A stretch of 64,000 bases of DNA from Paraburkholderia sp. SOS3 (GTDB lineage: Bacteria > Pseudomonadota > Gammaproteobacteria > Burkholderiales > Burkholderiaceae). Both the position numbers and the translations under genes were made by a program. The stretch is from NCBI RefSeq assembly GCF_001922345.1, contig NZ_CP018812.1, positions 1,612,001-1,676,000 of the forward strand. Direction: 5' to 3'. Under the pieces are notes generated by a model. It ran no database searches. It was not told the origin of the DNA and worked only from the letters and a program-made list of their open reading frames with translations. Positions 1 through 8,911 of the stretch are shown here, piece by piece (the stretch's first letter is position 1; each line of letters opens with the position of its first letter).

Positions 1-539
1 TCATGCTGAATCCGCGCTACGACCTCGGCAGCGTGCTGACCGTGCATACGGTCGCCGATGCGTTGACGCGCGGCGGCGACGTGCTGCTGATGGATGCGGA
101 CGTGCTGTACGACGAGCGCATTCTGGCGCCGCTCGTGGCGGGGCAACAGGCGAACCGTCTGCTGATCGACCGCGACTTCGAAACCGGCGACGAGCCGGTT
201 AAGCTGTGTCTGAAAGACGGCGTGCCGGTCGAGTTGCGCAAGCAGGTCGCGGCAAACCTCGCGTACGACACGATTGGCGAATCGATCGGTTTTTTCCGTC
301 TGCGCGAAGAGGCGGCGAAGCGTTTTGCGCAGATCGTCGCGGGCTATATCGATAGCGGCCGCGCAAATCTGCCGCACGAAGAAGCGGTGCGCGACCTGAT
401 GCTCGAACGCAGCCATGTATTCGAAACGGCCGACGTGACCGGTGCGCCGTGGATCGAAATCGACTTCCCGAACGACGTCGAGCGTGCGGCCGCCGAGATC
501 CTGCCGTTGCTTCAGCCGTTGGTCGGCGCGTCGCGCTAA
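1..539 (+). CDS. Nucleotidyltransferase (NTP_transferase family), 3' part
   Basis: This is the C-terminal part, about 178 residues, of an NTP-transferase-fold protein; the gene begins upstream of the window, and the ATG at base 3 is probably internal. The visible stretch has a metal-binding Asp-x-Asp in LLMDADVLYDE, and later the family-like elements NLAYDTIGESIGFFRL and WIEIDFPNDVERA. In related bacterial proteins this fold transfers CMP or another NMP to a phospho-alcohol or phosphonate head group. A 29-residue remnant of a close paralogue ([11 protein letters not shown]) lies directly before the PEP mutase gene at 52366-52455, which suggests a historic link to phosphonate metabolism. The substrate cannot be read from the sequence. 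The call to the fold is good, a cytidylyltransferase is my guess. Confidence 0.6.
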   Translation, partial: MLNPRYDLGSVLTVHTVADALTRGGDVLLMDADVLYDERILAPLVAGQQANRLLIDRDFETGDEPVKLCLKDGVPVELRKQVAANLAYDTIGESIGFFRLREEAAKRFAQIVAGYIDSGRANLPHEEAVRDLMLERSHVFETADVTGAPWIEIDFPNDVERAAAEILPLLQPLVGASR

Positions 540-671
540 CCCGCCTGTGCGGAGTTCGCTTCACGTCAAGTCGCGCCGCCATCCCGACATCGTTTCCGCG
601 CGGTATCGTAACCGTTAAATGGTGGCGATACCGCGGTTGCAATATCGCGGCTTCCTTTTCCAAGCCCTTGC

Positions 672-2075
672 ATGCCTCTTGCATTAGGCGCCTTTATCGT
701 TCCTTTGATCGTCGCCTGCGCGATGTTCATGGAGAACGTGGACTCGACAGTCATCGTCACGTCGCTGCCGGTGATTGCGCGCGACTTCGGCAGTAACCCG
801 ATCACGCTGAAACTGGCGGTCACGAGCTACGTGATCGGGCTTGGCGTCTTCATCCCGATCTGCGGCTGGGTGGCCGACCGTTTCGGCTCGCGCACGGTGT
901 TTCGTACGGCGATCGGCATCTTTGTCGCCGGTTCGCTGATGTGCGCGGCTTCGACGTCGCTCGCCACACTGGTTGCCGCGCGTTTCGTGCAAGGTGTAGG
1001 CGGCGCGCTGATGGTGCCGGTGGGGCGCATCATCATCTTCCGCTCGATGCCGAAGTCGGAGTTCATCCGCGCGGTCAACTATCTGACGGTGCCCGCACTG
1101 CTCGGACCGGTCGTCGGGCCGCCGATCGGCGGCTTCATTACGACGTATTTGCACTGGCGGCTTATTTTCTTCGTCAACGTGCCGATCGGTATTCTGGGCA
1201 TCTGGCTCACGAACCGGCATATCCAGAACCTGCGCGAAGCGCATCCCGGGCGGCTCGACTGGTTCGGCTTCCTGCTCTCGGCGAGCGGCGCGGCGTTGCT
1301 GATGCTCGGGCTCTCGCTGATCGGCACCGCGCTTGTGTCGGACATGGCAACGTTCGCGATGTGCGCGCTCGGCGCCGCGCTGCTGTTCGTCTACTGGTTC
1401 TACGCGAGCCGCGTCGAATCGCCGGTGCTCGATCTGAAGCTGCTGCGCATTCCGTCTTTTCATGCGAGCGTGGTGGGCGGTTCGCTATTTCGCATCGGCC
1501 TCGGCGCGGTGCCGTTCCTGTTGCCGCTCGCGCTGCAGGAAGGGCTCGGCATGACCGCATTCAAGTCCGGCTCGATTACCTGCGCGTCGGCGTTCGGCGC
1601 CATCTTCATGAAGACGATCGCGTTACGCGTGCTTGCACGCTTCGGCTTTCGAACCGTGCTGATCTATAACGCGGCATTCGCGGGCTGCGCGATCGCCGTC
1701 TATGGTCTGTTCTTTCCGGGCACGCCGCATTGGCTGATCTGGTGCGTCGTGCTCGTCGGCGGCATCTTTCCGTCGCTGCAGTTTACCTCGCTGAACTCGC
1801 TTGCGTATGCGGATATTCCGAGCCGAGACGTCGGCCGCGCAACCGGTGTGTCGAGCGTGATCCAGCAACTGTCGCTCGGTCTCGGCGTAACGATCGCCGG
1901 CATCGTGCTGCAGATTTCGCATGTGCTGCAGGGGCACAAAACAATCGTGTGGTCCGACTTCTGGCCGGCCTTCCTCGTGGTCGGTCTCTTCTCGTGCGCG
2001 TCGATTCCCGTGACCGCGCGTCTTCCTCAGGGCAGCGGCGACGAACTCGCGCGCGGCAAACGCGGCAGCGTCTAA
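672..2075 (+). CDS. MFS drug efflux permease, DHA2 (EmrB/QacA) family
   Basis: A 467-residue integral membrane protein of the 14-helix DHA2 branch of the major facilitator superfamily, expected to export toxic compounds by proton antiport across the inner membrane. The first helix carries the family signature around MENVDSTVIVTSLPVIARDF, followed by the motif A loop GWVADRFGSRTVF between helices 2 and 3 and the motif C-like GPVVGPPIGGFI. The start at 672 leaves the usual short N-terminus before helix 1; no clear ribosome-binding site is visible. No adaptor (EmrA-like) or regulator gene is next to it. It follows the nucleotidyltransferase gene by 132 bases and ends 202 bases before enuR, so a role in ectoine uptake is not indicated. 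The substrate is unknown. Confidence 0.9.
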   Translation: MPLALGAFIVPLIVACAMFMENVDSTVIVTSLPVIARDFGSNPITLKLAVTSYVIGLGVFIPICGWVADRFGSRTVFRTAIGIFVAGSLMCAASTSLATLVAARFVQGVGGALMVPVGRIIIFRSMPKSEFIRAVNYLTVPALLGPVVGPPIGGFITTYLHWRLIFFVNVPIGILGIWLTNRHIQNLREAHPGRLDWFGFLLSASGAALLMLGLSLIGTALVSDMATFAMCALGAALLFVYWFYASRVESPVLDLKLLRIPSFHASVVGGSLFRIGLGAVPFLLPLALQEGLGMTAFKSGSITCASAFGAIFMKTIALRVLARFGFRTVLIYNAAFAGCAIAVYGLFFPGTPHWLIWCVVLVGGIFPSLQFTSLNSLAYADIPSRDVGRATGVSSVIQQLSLGLGVTIAGIVLQISHVLQGHKTIVWSDFWPAFLVVGLFSCASIPVTARLPQGSGDELARGKRGSV

Positions 2076-2142
2076 CGTCGCCTGGTTGTGCTCGCGCCGC
2101 CCCTCTATTGACGTGATGTTGCCGACGCGCGCGACCGTACCA

Positions 2143-2157
2143 TGGCACGCCGTATGC
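2143..2157 (+). promoter_or_regulatory. Possible sigma-54 (-24/-12) promoter upstream of enuR
   Basis: TGGCACGCCGTATGC matches the -24 element TGGCACG perfectly and the -12 element TTGC at three of four positions, with the required spacing. It lies about 120 bases before the enuR start. A nitrogen-regulated promoter would make sense for a pathway that releases amino nitrogen, but one such match can arise by chance in 64 kb of GC-rich DNA. Confidence 0.3.
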
Positions 2158-2277
2158 GCGCGATCGGCACCAAACACAGCTTATGAAGCCAAATTTTTCG
2201 CCTGAATTGCTCTAGGACAATTATTTCCCGGCGCTATTTCGTCGCACTATGCATAGGGGAAGAGCGAGGAGAACGAG

Positions 2278-3675
2278 TTGATCGAGCAATGGCGGGAGGC
2301 CGTGCTGGCTGTGCACGGCGTTGAATCGAAGTACAAGCGGCTGGTGAAGGCGATTGCCGGCGACATCGAAAGCGAGGAGTTGTCGGCGGGGACGCGCCTG
2401 CCGCCGCAGCGCGACGTTGCGTCGGAGCTGTCGATCAGCGTGCAAACGGTCACCAATGCGTACAAGGAACTCGAACGGCAAGGGCTGATTCGCTGCGAAG
2501 TCGGGCGCGGCAGTTTCGTCGCCGAGCGTGTCACCGAAGCGATGTCGACGTATATGCTCGACACGGCGGAACGTTCGGTGGTCGATTTTTCGATTGCGCG
2601 GATCATTCACACGCCCGAACACGATGCGATGTGGCGCAAGGTCTGCGCCGCGCTGGCCGCCACCGAAGACCAGCCGTGGATTCGCGCGTTCCGGCCGATC
2701 GCGGGCTTCGAACGGCACCGTCAGGCGGGCATCGACTGGCTCGCGACGCTCGGTATGCCCGCATCGATCGATACGTTGCTCGTCACAAACGGTGCGGCGC
2801 ATGGCATCTTTCTCGCGCTTGCATCGCTCGTGGGCCCCGGCGATACCGTGCTGGCCGAAAGCCTCACCGATCATGGCGTGATCGGTTCGGCCAACGTGCT
2901 CGGCTTTACGCTCAAAGGGCTCGAAATCGACGAGTACGGCATTCATCCCGAGCACTTCGAAGAGATGTGCGACAGCGAGCGCATTACCGCGCTCGTCTGC
3001 ACGCCGACGCTGAACAATCCAACCGTCGCGATGATGCCCGAATCGCGGCGCCGCGCGATTGCGCGTATCGCCGAGCGCTACGGTGTCTATGTGATCGAGG
3101 ACGGCGTCTACGGTCCGTTGCCCGCGAAGCCGATTCCGCCGATTTCGAGCCTGATTCCCGATCTGTCGTTCTACTGCACGAGCGTGACGAAATCGGTGCT
3201 CGCGGGTCTGCGCGTCGGCTATATGACGACGCCGCGCCGCCTTGCGTTGCGCGTCGAAAGCGTGTTGCGCGTGAGCAGCTGGATGGCGACGTCGCCGATG
3301 GCCGAAGTCGCGACGCGCTGGATCAACGACGGTACCGCCGCGCGTCTCGTGCAGATCCAGCGCGAGCGGCTCGAAGCGCGTCAGGCCGCACTGCAGCAGG
3401 TGCTCGGCGAATACGTGCTTGGTGCGCATCCGCATGCGCTATCCGCGTGGTTGCGTGTGCCGGACCACTGGCAGGCCGACCGCCTCGTGCGCGAATTGCG
3501 CAATCGCGAGATTGCCGTGACGTCGCCGGATCCGTTCCTCGTACGCGGCGCGGACCGGCCGAACGCGGTGCGTTTGTGCGTGGGTGCGGAGGTTGGGGAA
3601 GACACCTATCGCGATGCATTGCAAACCATGCGCGACGTGTTCGAGCAATATCCGCAAGTGCACGATTTCGGCTGA
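2278..3675 (+). CDS. enuR: EnuR, MocR/GntR-type regulator of ectoine use
   Basis: A 465-residue MocR-type repressor. An N-terminal GntR winged helix (about residues 15-85, with VTNAYKELERQGLIR) is fused to an aminotransferase-fold domain (about 115-455) that binds pyridoxal phosphate; Lys305 in TSVTKSVLAGLRVGY is in the place of the PLP lysine. EnuR of other bacteria senses ectoine-derived diaminobutyrates through this PLP adduct and then frees the ectoine catabolic genes. Identity rests on the fold plus the seven ectoine genes that follow in the same direction. The start is a TTG, chosen because AGGAG precedes it at the right distance; no in-frame ATG is near. Confidence 0.88.
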   Translation: MIEQWREAVLAVHGVESKYKRLVKAIAGDIESEELSAGTRLPPQRDVASELSISVQTVTNAYKELERQGLIRCEVGRGSFVAERVTEAMSTYMLDTAERSVVDFSIARIIHTPEHDAMWRKVCAALAATEDQPWIRAFRPIAGFERHRQAGIDWLATLGMPASIDTLLVTNGAAHGIFLALASLVGPGDTVLAESLTDHGVIGSANVLGFTLKGLEIDEYGIHPEHFEEMCDSERITALVCTPTLNNPTVAMMPESRRRAIARIAERYGVYVIEDGVYGPLPAKPIPPISSLIPDLSFYCTSVTKSVLAGLRVGYMTTPRRLALRVESVLRVSSWMATSPMAEVATRWINDGTAARLVQIQRERLEARQAALQQVLGEYVLGAHPHALSAWLRVPDHWQADRLVRELRNREIAVTSPDPFLVRGADRPNAVRLCVGAEVGEDTYRDALQTMRDVFEQYPQVHDFG

Positions 3676-3791
3676 TCAAGGCACGGTGTCCGGTGCCGTA
3701 CCGCGGCATGCACAGCCGAAATGTACCAGGACAATGGAAATCATTTTGTGCAACATTAGACTGGGCCTCATTCAATGAAGTATCGAAGCCC

Positions 3792-4763
3792 ATGTCTGTT
3801 CTCACGCTTGCCGATGTCTACCGCGCGCGCCGTCGTATCGAAGGGCGCGTTTGCCGTACGCCGCTGATCGAATCGGCGTCGCTGTCGGCGCTTGCGCGCA
3901 CACCGGTTTATCTGAAACTCGAAACCGTTCAACCGACCGGCAGCTTCAAGCTGCGCGGCGCGACGAATGCACTTGCGCGTCTTGCGGAGCAGGGTTGCAA
4001 GCGTGTCGTGACCGCATCGACCGGCAACCATGGTCGCGCAGTCGCATATGCGGCCCGGTCGCTTGGCATCGAGACGACCGTGTGCATGTCGTCGCTCGTG
4101 CCGGACAACAAGGTCGAAGCGGTGCGCGCGCTCGGCGCTCGCGCACATATCGTCGGCAGGAGTCAGGACGATGCGCAAGCGGAAGCATTGCGCATGACGC
4201 GCGAAGAAGGCTTTGCGTATGTGCCGCCGTTCGATCACCTCGACGTGATCGCCGGCCAGGCCACGCTTGGCCTCGAGATTGTCGAAGCGCTGCCCGATGT
4301 CGCGAATATCGTCGTGCCGTTGTCGGGCGGCGGCCTGTTCGCGGGTGTTGCGTTTGCCGCGAAGCAGATCAGTCCGGCTGTGCGCCTCACGGGCGTGTCG
4401 ATGGCGCGCGGCGCCGCGATGCATGCGAGCCTCGCAGCAGGCGAGCCCGTACAGGTCGAAGAACTCGAAACGCTTGCCGATTCGCTCGGCGGCGGTATCG
4501 GTCTCGAGAATCGCTATACGTTTTCGCTGACGCGCGATCTGATCGACGACCTGCTGTTGCTTGACGAAGCATCGATTGCGCGCGGCGTGGTGCATGCGTA
4601 CCGCCAGGAGCGGCTCGTTGTCGAAGGTGCGGCGGCGGTCGGCATGGCCGCTTTGCTCGACGGTGCGTTGCGCGGCGATTCGCTGCAGAGCGGTCCGCTC
4701 GTGCTGATCGTGACCGGCGCGAATATCGATATCGAGCAGCACCGCCGGGTGGTTGCAGGGTAA
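3792..4763 (+). CDS. eutB: EutB, hydroxyectoine utilization dehydratase
   Basis: A 323-residue fold-type II PLP enzyme related to threonine dehydratase. The PLP lysine is Lys53 in PTGSFKLRGA, and the phosphate-binding glycine loop is SGGGLFAG. In hydroxyectoine degraders EutB is thought to remove the hydroxyl group as water and, together with EutC, to bring 5-hydroxyectoine into the ectoine route. It lacks the C-terminal ACT-like regulatory domains of biosynthetic threonine deaminase. It follows enuR by 116 bases, and the gap to eutC carries short tandem repeats. Without the neighbours it would be called a catabolic threonine/serine dehydratase; the cluster makes EutB the better name. Confidence 0.87.
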   Translation: MSVLTLADVYRARRRIEGRVCRTPLIESASLSALARTPVYLKLETVQPTGSFKLRGATNALARLAEQGCKRVVTASTGNHGRAVAYAARSLGIETTVCMSSLVPDNKVEAVRALGARAHIVGRSQDDAQAEALRMTREEGFAYVPPFDHLDVIAGQATLGLEIVEALPDVANIVVPLSGGGLFAGVAFAAKQISPAVRLTGVSMARGAAMHASLAAGEPVQVEELETLADSLGGGIGLENRYTFSLTRDLIDDLLLLDEASIARGVVHAYRQERLVVEGAAAVGMAALLDGALRGDSLQSGPLVLIVTGANIDIEQHRRVVAG

Positions 4764-4818
4764 TCGCCGGTAAGCGCCCGAGGTAATCGCCGAAGTTATC
4801 GCCGAAGTAATCGACAAC
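4760..4818 (+). repeat. Degenerate 12-bp tandem repeats between eutB and eutC
   Basis: Five imperfect units with consensus GTAATCGCCGAA follow each other (starting at 4760, 4770, 4783, 4795 and 4807). The first contains the TAA stop of eutB. It looks like slippage after the stop codon; no function is evident. Confidence 0.7.
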
Positions 4819-4866
4819 GCACTGGGCAATGACGCCTGCCCGCCGCGACCCGAAACGGACCATCAC

Positions 4867-5871
4867 ATGACAGCCATCACTCTGCTAAGCGAAGCCCGGC
4901 TTCGCGAACTCGTGCCGCTCGATCTGGCCGCGATCGACCAAGTGGAAGCCGCGTTCGCTTCGCTTGCGACCGAAGCGGTCGCCATGCCGCCGATCCTGCG
5001 GCTCGATCTGCCCGAACACAACGGCGAAGTCGACGTAAAGACCGCGTATCTGCCGCGCTTCGACAGCTTCGCGATCAAGGTGAGCCCAGGCTTTTTCGAC
5101 AACCCGAAACTCGGCTTGCCGAGTCTCAATGGCCTGATGCTCGTCCTGTCGGCGAAAACCGGTTTGACCGAAGCGGTGCTGCTCGACAACGGCTATCTGA
5201 CTGCGGTGCGCACCGCGGCGGCGGGCGCGGTTGCCGCACGCTGGCTCGCGAAGCGCGCCACGCCGCACGTCGCGGTGCTTGGCGCGGGCGAGCAGGCACG
5301 CCTGCAGTTGCAGGCGTTATCGCTCGTGCGGCCGTTCGAGCGGGTAAGCGTTTGGGCGCGTCGGCGCGACAGCGCCGAGCGCTTCGCAAGCGACATCGCG
5401 GCGCGGTTGAACGTCGCATGCGAAGTCGCGCGCGACCCGCATCATGCGGTGGCCGAAGCGGACATCGCCATCACGACGACGCCGAGTACCGAGCCGCTGA
5501 TTCAGGCAGCCGACCTGCATGCCGGATTGCATATCACCGCGATGGGCTCCGACGCCGAGCACAAGAACGAGATCGCGCCCGCGGCACTCGCAGCGGTGCG
5601 CTATATCTGCGACCGCGCGTCGCAAACACGCGTGCTCGGCGAATTGCATCACGCGCTCGAGGCGGGTGCGGTCGATGCGCGCGCAACGTTCGCCGAGCTG
5701 GGACAGGTCATTGCGGGCACGGCGCGAGGCCGCACGAGCGACGACGAAATCACGCTGTGCGATCTGACCGGAACGGGCGCGCAGGACACCGCGATTGCGG
5801 CGCTCGCGCTCGCGCGTGCACGCGAAGCCGGCGCGGGAACCCTTTTTCGCAACGAAACAACGCGCGCATGA
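4867..5871 (+). CDS. eutC: EutC, ectoine utilization protein of the ornithine cyclodeaminase/mu-crystallin family
   Basis: A 334-residue member of the ornithine cyclodeaminase/mu-crystallin family. The nucleotide-binding Rossmann segment begins at about residue 136 (VAVLGAGEQARLQLQAL), and GSDAEHKNEI is a second conserved stretch of the family. It is encoded between eutB and doeA and is believed to work with EutB in turning 5-hydroxyectoine into ectoine; the exact chemistry is not settled. The start at 4867 directly follows a purine-poor leader with no strong ribosome-binding site. The stop lies 17 bases before doeA, which implies co-transcription. Confidence 0.88.
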   Translation: MTAITLLSEARLRELVPLDLAAIDQVEAAFASLATEAVAMPPILRLDLPEHNGEVDVKTAYLPRFDSFAIKVSPGFFDNPKLGLPSLNGLMLVLSAKTGLTEAVLLDNGYLTAVRTAAAGAVAARWLAKRATPHVAVLGAGEQARLQLQALSLVRPFERVSVWARRRDSAERFASDIAARLNVACEVARDPHHAVAEADIAITTTPSTEPLIQAADLHAGLHITAMGSDAEHKNEIAPAALAAVRYICDRASQTRVLGELHHALEAGAVDARATFAELGQVIAGTARGRTSDDEITLCDLTGTGAQDTAIAALALARAREAGAGTLFRNETTRA

Positions 5872-5888
5872 CGCGCCGGGAGGAGACG

Positions 5889-7109
5889 ATGTCGGAATCG
5901 ATGCAACAGAAACGGCAGGCCGCGGAGCCTGTCGTACGGCTATCGTTCGAACGGGCCGAATACGACGTGCGAATCGCGAAGACGCGCCGCGCGATGCAGA
6001 TGGCGGGCATCGAGCTGCTAATCGTCAGCGACCCGACCAACATGGCGTGGCTTACCGGCTACGACGGCTGGTCGTTCTACGTGCATCAGTGCGTGCTGCT
6101 CGCGCTCGAAGGCGAGCCCGTCTGGTTCGGCCGCGGTCAGGACGCAAACGGCGCGTTGCGCACGGTCTTCATGCGGCGCGAGAATATCGTCGGTTATCCC
6201 GATCATTATGTGCAGTCGACCGAGCGCCATCCGATGGACTACCTCGCGCGCGAAGTCATCGGCGCGCGTGGCTGGCAGGCAAAGCGTATCGGCGTCGAAA
6301 TGGATAACTACTATTTCAGCGCCGCCGCGTACGGTTCGCTCGTGCAGAACCTGCCGAACGCGAAATGGCACGACGCAACAGGGCTCGTGAACTGGCAGCG
6401 CGCCGTGAAGTCGCCGCGTGAGATCGAATACATGCGTGTGGCTGCACGCATCGTCGAGAAGATGCATGCGCATATCGTCGAGAAGATCGAGCCGGGCATG
6501 CGCAAGAGCGATCTCGTCGCGGAGATCTATTCGACCGGCATCCGCGGCGTGGCAGGCCACGGCGGCGACTATCCGGCCATCGTGCCGCTGCTGCCGACGG
6601 GCGCCGACGCGGCCGCGCCGCATCTGACGTGGGACGACACGCCGTTTGCGAAAGACGCCGGCACGTTCTTCGAAATCGCAGGCTGCTTCAGGCGCTATCA
6701 CTGCCCGCAGTCGCGCACCGTGTATCTGGGCAAGCCGCCGCGGCATTTCATCGAAGGCGAGCGTGCGGTCGTCGAAGGCATCGAGGCCGGGCTCGCCGTG
6801 GCGAAGCCGGGCAATACGTGCGAAGACATCGCCCACGCGTTCTTCGCGGTGCTGCGCAAGGCCGGCATCGAAAAGAACAGCCGCTGCGGCTACCCGATCG
6901 GCGCGAGCTATCCGCCGGACTGGGGCGAGCGCACGATGAGCCTGCGTCCCGGGGACAAGACGGTCCTCGAACCGGGCATGACGTTCCACTTCATGCCGGG
7001 GCTGTGGCTCGACGACTGGGGGCTCGAAATCACGGAAAGCATCCTGATTACCGATAGCGGCGTCGAGACGTTCTGCAATACGCCGCGCAAGCTGTTCGTG
7101 AAGGAGTAG
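5889..7109 (+). CDS. doeA: DoeA, ectoine hydrolase
   Basis: A 406-residue protein of the M24 (creatinase/aminopeptidase P) family that opens the ectoine ring to N-acetyl-2,4-diaminobutyrate, the first step of ectoine breakdown. A creatinase-type N-terminal domain (about 25-165) is followed by the pita-bread domain (about 170-400). The normal metal-binding Asp residues are not there: the strand reads FFEIAG and the position before the SRT motif is HCPQSRT rather than an Asp, as expected for a metal-independent creatinase-like hydrolase. The ATG at 5889 has GGGAGGAG just upstream. The longer open frame that starts in eutC is not used. doeB starts 3 bases after the stop. Confidence 0.93.
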   Translation: MSESMQQKRQAAEPVVRLSFERAEYDVRIAKTRRAMQMAGIELLIVSDPTNMAWLTGYDGWSFYVHQCVLLALEGEPVWFGRGQDANGALRTVFMRRENIVGYPDHYVQSTERHPMDYLAREVIGARGWQAKRIGVEMDNYYFSAAAYGSLVQNLPNAKWHDATGLVNWQRAVKSPREIEYMRVAARIVEKMHAHIVEKIEPGMRKSDLVAEIYSTGIRGVAGHGGDYPAIVPLLPTGADAAAPHLTWDDTPFAKDAGTFFEIAGCFRRYHCPQSRTVYLGKPPRHFIEGERAVVEGIEAGLAVAKPGNTCEDIAHAFFAVLRKAGIEKNSRCGYPIGASYPPDWGERTMSLRPGDKTVLEPGMTFHFMPGLWLDDWGLEITESILITDSGVETFCNTPRKLFVKE

Positions 7110-7112
7110 CAG

Positions 7113-8213
7113 ATGAGGGCATCGCCGATTCAGGCCACGATCGATTTCAATGCCGAGGGCGAACAGCACGGCTTCCTGAAGCTGCCGTATTCGCACGATG
7201 CGTCCGCATGGGGCGCGGTGATGATTCCGATCACGGTGATCCGCCGCGGCGAAGGGCCGACCGTGCTGCTGACGGGCGGCAATCACGGCGACGAATACGA
7301 AGGTCCGATCGCGCTTGCGAAACTCGCATCGACGCTCAAGGCGAGCGACGTAGCCGGCCGCGTGATCATCGTGCCGTACATGAACTACCCGGCGTTTCGC
7401 GCGGGTACGCGCACGTCGCCCATCGACCGCGGCAATCTGAACCGCAGTTTTCCGGGCAAGCCCGACGGTACGGTTACCGAGAAGATCGCCGATTATTTCC
7501 AGCGCTATCTTCTGCCGCTTGCCGACTATGTGCTCGACATACACGCGGGCGGCCGCACGCTCGATTTCGTACCGTTCGCCGCGATCCATGTGCTCGAAGA
7601 TGCGGCGCAGCAGGCACGCTGCGAAGCGGCCATGAACGCGTTCGGCGCGCCTTATTCGATGCGGATGCTCGAACTCGACAGCATCGGTTTGTTCGACAGC
7701 GCTGTCGAAGAAGCCGGCAAGGTGTTCGTGTCGACCGAACTGGGCGGCGGCGGCACGGCCACGGTGGAAAGCGTCGCGGTTGCGGTGCGCGGCGTGTATG
7801 GGTTTCTCGCGCATGCGGGCGTGCTCGCGTGGAACGCGCAGTACGCGCAGAAGTACGTTCCGCAAGCAACCGGTGCGGGTAACGCGGCCGCGCGCACGAC
7901 GACGCTGCTCGATATGCCCGACGGCACCTGTTACACGACGAGCGAGCACGACGGCTTGCTCGAACTGTGCAAGGACCTTGGCGAGATGGTGGAAGCGGGC
8001 GAAGTCGTCGCGCGTATTTACGATGCAACGCGCACCGGCGTGCCGCCTGTCGAATACCGCGCGCGCCGCGGCGGATTGCTGGCCGCCCGGCATTTTCCGG
8101 GGCTCGTGCATATCGGCGACACGGTGGCGGTGGTTGCCGACGTGGTCGAACGCGGCATTCCGGTTGCTCAAGAAGCAGGGCGGGCGGCCGCAACGGCATC
8201 GAGGCCGCGTTGA
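7113..8213 (+). CDS. doeB: DoeB, N-alpha-acetyl-L-2,4-diaminobutyrate deacetylase
   Basis: A 366-residue zinc hydrolase of the succinylglutamate desuccinylase/aspartoacylase family. It removes acetate from N-alpha-acetyl-diaminobutyrate, the product of DoeA, to give diaminobutyrate. Zinc ligands are visible as His and Glu in GGNHGDEYEG and as His in DIHAGGRTLDF; the substrate-binding segment is GNLNRSFPG. The start sits 3 bases after the doeA stop, so the two are translated from one message. The C-terminal third forms the barrel domain typical of this subgroup. The length fits the family. Confidence 0.92.
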   Translation: MRASPIQATIDFNAEGEQHGFLKLPYSHDASAWGAVMIPITVIRRGEGPTVLLTGGNHGDEYEGPIALAKLASTLKASDVAGRVIIVPYMNYPAFRAGTRTSPIDRGNLNRSFPGKPDGTVTEKIADYFQRYLLPLADYVLDIHAGGRTLDFVPFAAIHVLEDAAQQARCEAAMNAFGAPYSMRMLELDSIGLFDSAVEEAGKVFVSTELGGGGTATVESVAVAVRGVYGFLAHAGVLAWNAQYAQKYVPQATGAGNAAARTTTLLDMPDGTCYTTSEHDGLLELCKDLGEMVEAGEVVARIYDATRTGVPPVEYRARRGGLLAARHFPGLVHIGDTVAVVADVVERGIPVAQEAGRAAATASRPR

Positions 8214-8222
8214 GCGGCTGCA

Positions 8223-8747
8223 ATGCACGCAACCGCCATGCCGCACGCGTACAACATGAAACTCGACCGCTACGATCTCGCCATTTTGCGCATCCTCGCG
8301 CGCGACGGACGCATCACGAAGTCCCGTCTCGCCGAAGAGGTGAATCTGTCGATTTCGCCGGCGTGGGAGCGCGTGCGCCGGCTCGAAGAAGGCGGCCTGA
8401 TACGTGGCTATCGGGCCGACGTCGACTGGGCGCGTGCGTTCAAGGGCAGCCGCATCATTGTCGAAGTCACGCTGGCGCGGCATACGGCGCAGGATATGCG
8501 CCGTTTCGAAGAGCGCATTGCTGCAGCGTCCGAAGTGGTGCAATGCCATGCGACGGGCGGTGGCGTCGACTATGTGCTGCATGTGATGTCGCGCGACATC
8601 GACCACTATCAGCGCTTTATCGATTCGCTGCTGACGGACGAACTCGGCATCGAGCGTTATTTCACCTATATCGTGACGAAGGTAGTGAAGAACACGCCGG
8701 GGAATTTGCCCGATTGGGCCGATCATGTCGCGTCGGACGACACATAG
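8223..8747 (+). CDS. doeX: DoeX, Lrp/AsnC-family regulator
   Basis: A 174-residue feast/famine regulator: an N-terminal helix-turn-helix (LDRYDLAILRILARDGRITK onward, residues about 12-60) followed by a RAM/AsnC ligand-binding domain (about 80-155). Lrp-type proteins encoded inside ectoine catabolic clusters (DoeX/AsnC) bind the cluster promoter and respond to diaminobutyrate-type metabolites. It begins 9 bases after doeB. An alternative start is the second Met (8238, MPHAYNMKLD). The 164-base gap to doeC contains no clear promoter element that I can defend. Confidence 0.87.
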   Translation: MHATAMPHAYNMKLDRYDLAILRILARDGRITKSRLAEEVNLSISPAWERVRRLEEGGLIRGYRADVDWARAFKGSRIIVEVTLARHTAQDMRRFEERIAAASEVVQCHATGGGVDYVLHVMSRDIDHYQRFIDSLLTDELGIERYFTYIVTKVVKNTPGNLPDWADHVASDDT

Positions 8748-8911
8748 CGACGCACTGCGCAAAACGTGCCGCGCAAAAAGCGCACCCGAAAAAACCGCAA
8801 TTCGGACGCGCAATACAGAAAAAGCAGCAACGCACAGGCGCCCGAACCGAAAAAATCGTGCCCCCACCGCACCTAAAGTAATGGGAGACATCGAACACGG
8901 AGGAGGTCGTC

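Noticed and set aside
2631..4763. A 710-codon plus-strand frame seeming to fuse enuR and eutB
   Set aside because: Only the part from 3792 is eutB; the part before it is an out-of-frame reading of enuR with Arg-rich translation.
5352..5888. N-terminal extension of doeA into eutC
   Set aside because: Out-of-frame reading of eutC; doeA has a good ribosome-binding site at its ATG at 5889.
6018..8891. Long minus-strand open frame of 957 codons across doeA-doeX
   Set aside because: It is antisense to four well-supported ectoine genes and its Arg/His-rich translation is typical of GC-rich shadow frames. The same holds for 25100-27016, 36803-39031, 39149-40828 and 53684-55321 on the minus strand.
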